The position numbers were made by a program, and so were the translations under genes. A stretch of 64,000 nt of DNA from GCA-002726655 sp046582185 (GTDB lineage: Bacteria; Pseudomonadota; Gammaproteobacteria; Pseudomonadales; Azotimanducaceae). Positions within the stretch are counted from its first letter, which is position 1, and every line of letters starts with the position of its first letter. This document shows positions 62,013-64,000 of the stretch, piece by piece. Under the pieces are notes generated by a model. It made no database searches, was not told the origin of the DNA, and was given only the letters and a program-made list of their open reading frames with translations. Location of the stretch: assembly GCA_046582185.1 (NCBI GenBank), contig JAYGEX010000036.1, positions 1 to 64,000 on the forward strand. The letters are read 5' to 3'.

Positions 62013-64000
62013 TTGAACAAGCTGCCAGCAACAAACAGCCATCTCCTGGGCATTGATACCGGCGGAACATTTACTGATTTTGTTTATCTGCACAATGATG
62101 AATTCAAAGTGCACAAAGTTCTGTCGACGCCAGAAGCACCACAACAGGCGATCTTCAAAGGCATCTCAGATATGGGGCTTGTGCCACTGGTGGCCGACGG
62201 CAAAATAAAAATTATCCACGGTACAACGGTCGCAACAAATGCAACTTTGGAAGGCAAGGGCGTCTCAACGGCGTACATCACTAACCGTGGCCTGGCGGAT
62301 GTATTAAGCATCGGCAGGCAAACCAGGCCAGAACTTTATAATCTGAAGGTGACCAAGCCCAGCATCGATCTGAGCAAAGAACTTATCTTCGAAGTGGACG
62401 CCCGTCTGGACGCATCCGGCAAAGAGATTAGCTCATTTGCGAGCGGACAATTGCAAGACCTTAAGGCAAAAATTGAAGCTCTGGCGCCTCGATCAATCGC
62501 CATAAACCTTCTGTTCTCTTTTATGAACGACGCCCATGAACGTGAGATCGAGGCCTTGTTTGATGACCGGTTTTTTGTGTCCAGATCATCCTTTGTGCTC
62601 CCTGAATATCGCGAATACGAGAGAGGTATCGCAACCTGGGTGAACGCCTGGATCGGACCTCTCATTGATGAATACCTGATCGCGGTTAAGGAATCGCTGA
62701 AACCCAGCACCGTTGCCATCATGCAGTCATCCGGTGTCACCATATCGGCACACCAGGCATCACGCCGGGCGGTGAATTTGTTACTGTCCGGGCCTGTCGG
62801 CGGACTTCAGGCCGCGAAGACGATCTGCAAGGAGCAGAAACTTATGACCTTTGACATGGGAGGAACATCAACGGATGTTGCCTTGCTGGACGGGGAAATA
62901 AAACTTAGCAACGAAAGCCAGATCGCAAACCTGCCCATTGCAATCCCCATGGCTGATATTCACACCATTGGCGCAGGCGGCGGATCCATCGCCTATATTG
63001 ATGAAGGCGGTCTGCTGCAGGTCGGACCGGCATCTGCCGGGGCAAATCCCGGACCTGCCTGCTACGGCCGCGGCGGTACCCAGGCAACGGTCACCGATGC
63101 TAATTTGGCGCTGGGACGCCTGCAGGCAGAGAATTTTCTTGGCGGAGCCATGTCCCTCGATACACAAGCATCATCTAGCGCACTATCGCCACTTGCGAAG
63201 CAGCTGGATATTACGGTCGAGCAAACCGCCGAAGGCATTGTGAAAATCGCCAATGAACATATGACCCAGGCACTTCGGGCTATTTCCATCCAGCGAGGCT
63301 TCGATCCTCGAGAATTTACACTTGTCTGTTTTGGCGGAGCTGGCGGATTGCATTTTTGCGAACTGGCAGAAGCCCTTGAAATGCGCAGGGCAGTTGTACC
63401 TGTTGATAGCGGCGTCCTATCGGCATTCGGCATGCTGGCGACGAATCCGGGCAGGGAAATTGCGCGAACGCAGCGGCAATTGTTGCGAGACACTTCCGAT
63501 GCAGAACTATGCGCCTCATTTGCCGAGCTTAGAGTTCAGGGTGAAGCAGAGCTGAAAGAAGAGAGCAATCTAAAACCAGAAGCGTCCTACAGCCTTGACC
63601 TGCGCTATCTAGGTCAAACATTCACCTTACCTGTTACTTATCCCATTGAATCTTCGAGCGTTGGCATTGAATCGAGGCTGCAAAATACCGAGGAAAAATT
63701 TCATGAGCAACATCAGAAGAGATATGGGCATCGCCTGGATAAGGAAGTAGAACTCCTCAATCTAAGGGTCCACCTGGAGATTCCAGCTGCCAGAATTAAA
63801 CTGCCCGACCTGGATCTGGCTGACGAGGTATTGTCGCCTGTGATCAAGAATTTACCTGGCCTGGGTGAGGTGCCAATCTTTGAGCGGAAAATGATTCCAC
63901 CAAATCATGAGATCATTGGGCCAGCATTGATTACTGAAACCCACGCGACCACCTTGATTAAGGAAAATTGGAAAATGAAAGTTGATTCAAAAGGTAAGCT
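62013..64000 (+). CDS. Hydantoinase/oxoprolinase A subunit (HyuA-like), partial
   Basis: About 662 codons, running off the right edge. The likely start is the TTG at 62013, because a TGA lies upstream in frame and no better start exists. GIDTGGTFTDFV (about 13-24) is the actin-like ATP-binding loop, HGTTVATNATLEGKG follows, and the catalytic domain has FDMGGTSTDVALL, IGAGGGSIAYID, GANPGPACYGRGG and FGGAGGLHFCELAEALE. These ATP-driven enzymes open cyclic amides such as hydantoins or 5-oxoproline. A matching B subunit, separate or fused, would lie past the edge. Confidence 0.9.
   Translation, partial: MNKLPATNSHLLGIDTGGTFTDFVYLHNDEFKVHKVLSTPEAPQQAIFKGISDMGLVPLVADGKIKIIHGTTVATNATLEGKGVSTAYITNRGLADVLSIGRQTRPELYNLKVTKPSIDLSKELIFEVDARLDASGKEISSFASGQLQDLKAKIEALAPRSIAINLLFSFMNDAHEREIEALFDDRFFVSRSSFVLPEYREYERGIATWVNAWIGPLIDEYLIAVKESLKPSTVAIMQSSGVTISAHQASRRAVNLLLSGPVGGLQAAKTICKEQKLMTFDMGGTSTDVALLDGEIKLSNESQIANLPIAIPMADIHTIGAGGGSIAYIDEGGLLQVGPASAGANPGPACYGRGGTQATVTDANLALGRLQAENFLGGAMSLDTQASSSALSPLAKQLDITVEQTAEGIVKIANEHMTQALRAISIQRGFDPREFTLVCFGGAGGLHFCELAEALEMRRAVVPVDSGVLSAFGMLATNPGREIARTQRQLLRDTSDAELCASFAELRVQGEAELKEESNLKPEASYSLDLRYLGQTFTLPVTYPIESSSVGIESRLQNTEEKFHEQHQKRYGHRLDKEVELLNLRVHLEIPAARIKLPDLDLADEVLSPVIKNLPGLGEVPIFERKMIPPNHEIIGPALITETHATTLIKENWKMKVDSKGK

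Noticed and set aside
1..64000. tRNA or rRNA genes
   Set aside because: No T-loop/cloverleaf or rRNA signature was found on either strand by eye; 6S RNA is the only RNA gene I can support.

Overview
The window looks like a chromosomal segment of a free-living, probably marine gammaproteobacterium with Pseudomonas-like gene order. Evidence for this is the divergent gshB / pilGHIJ-chpA twitching cluster, tonB-yqgE-ruvX, pilT/pilU divergent from yggS-proC-yggT, DUF4426-rdgB-hemW-trmB, rpoH-ftsX-ftsE-ftsY, ygfB-pepP-ubiI-gcv beside zapA-6S RNA, a FabV enoyl reductase and a two-subunit GcvPA/GcvPB glycine decarboxylase. The species cannot be named from this. Several genes that usually sit inside these blocks in Pseudomonas (metXW, thiSG, pyrRBC, pilK, chpB, a gap/epd gene) are absent here.

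Layout. 1-1.6 kb: accessory patch with a decayed IS1182-type transposase fragment, an AAC(6')-like acetyltransferase, a membrane-anchored hypothetical broken by an internal TGA, and two attC-like sites, suggesting a short integron-cassette array without an integrase in view. 1.6-11.7 kb: hemE, a membrane adenylyl cyclase, fabV, lgt, an NRDE protein, ptsP-rppH, a HAD phosphatase and an imelysin-like lipoprotein. 11.7-21.3 kb: glycine cleavage genes (gcvT, gcvH, gcvPA, gcvPB), ubiI, pepP, ygfB, then zapB-like/zapA/6S RNA/5-FCL on the other strand. 21.3-33.8 kb: def, ilvA, rpiA, a FAD-linked oxidase, fba-pgk-tkt, and metK-metF-rsmE. 33.9-44.3 kb: Chp-type chemosensory operon for type IV pili (CheW-like, a 2146-residue ChpA, PilJ, PilI, a broken PilH, PilG). 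44.6-54.6 kb: gshB, tonB, yqgE, ruvX, pilU/pilT, yggS, proC, yggT, DUF4426, rdgB, hemW. 54.9-64 kb: trmB, DUF423, rpoH, ftsXE, ftsY, rsmD, coaD, mutM and the start of a hydantoinase A gene that runs off the window.

The most unusual signals are: (1) a 133-134 bp intergenic repeat with CTAnnTAG-ended inverted termini, in five full copies and one remnant, found only between three convergent gene pairs. It is tandemly duplicated with exactly the same 126 bp period at two loci, and its termini supply the stop codon of four of the six flanking genes. (2) A pilH gene that is well conserved in sequence but carries two in-frame amber codons where glutamine would be expected. (3) The cassette-like left end. 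(4) Short tandem repeats (14 bp and 12 bp units) in two intergenic gaps.
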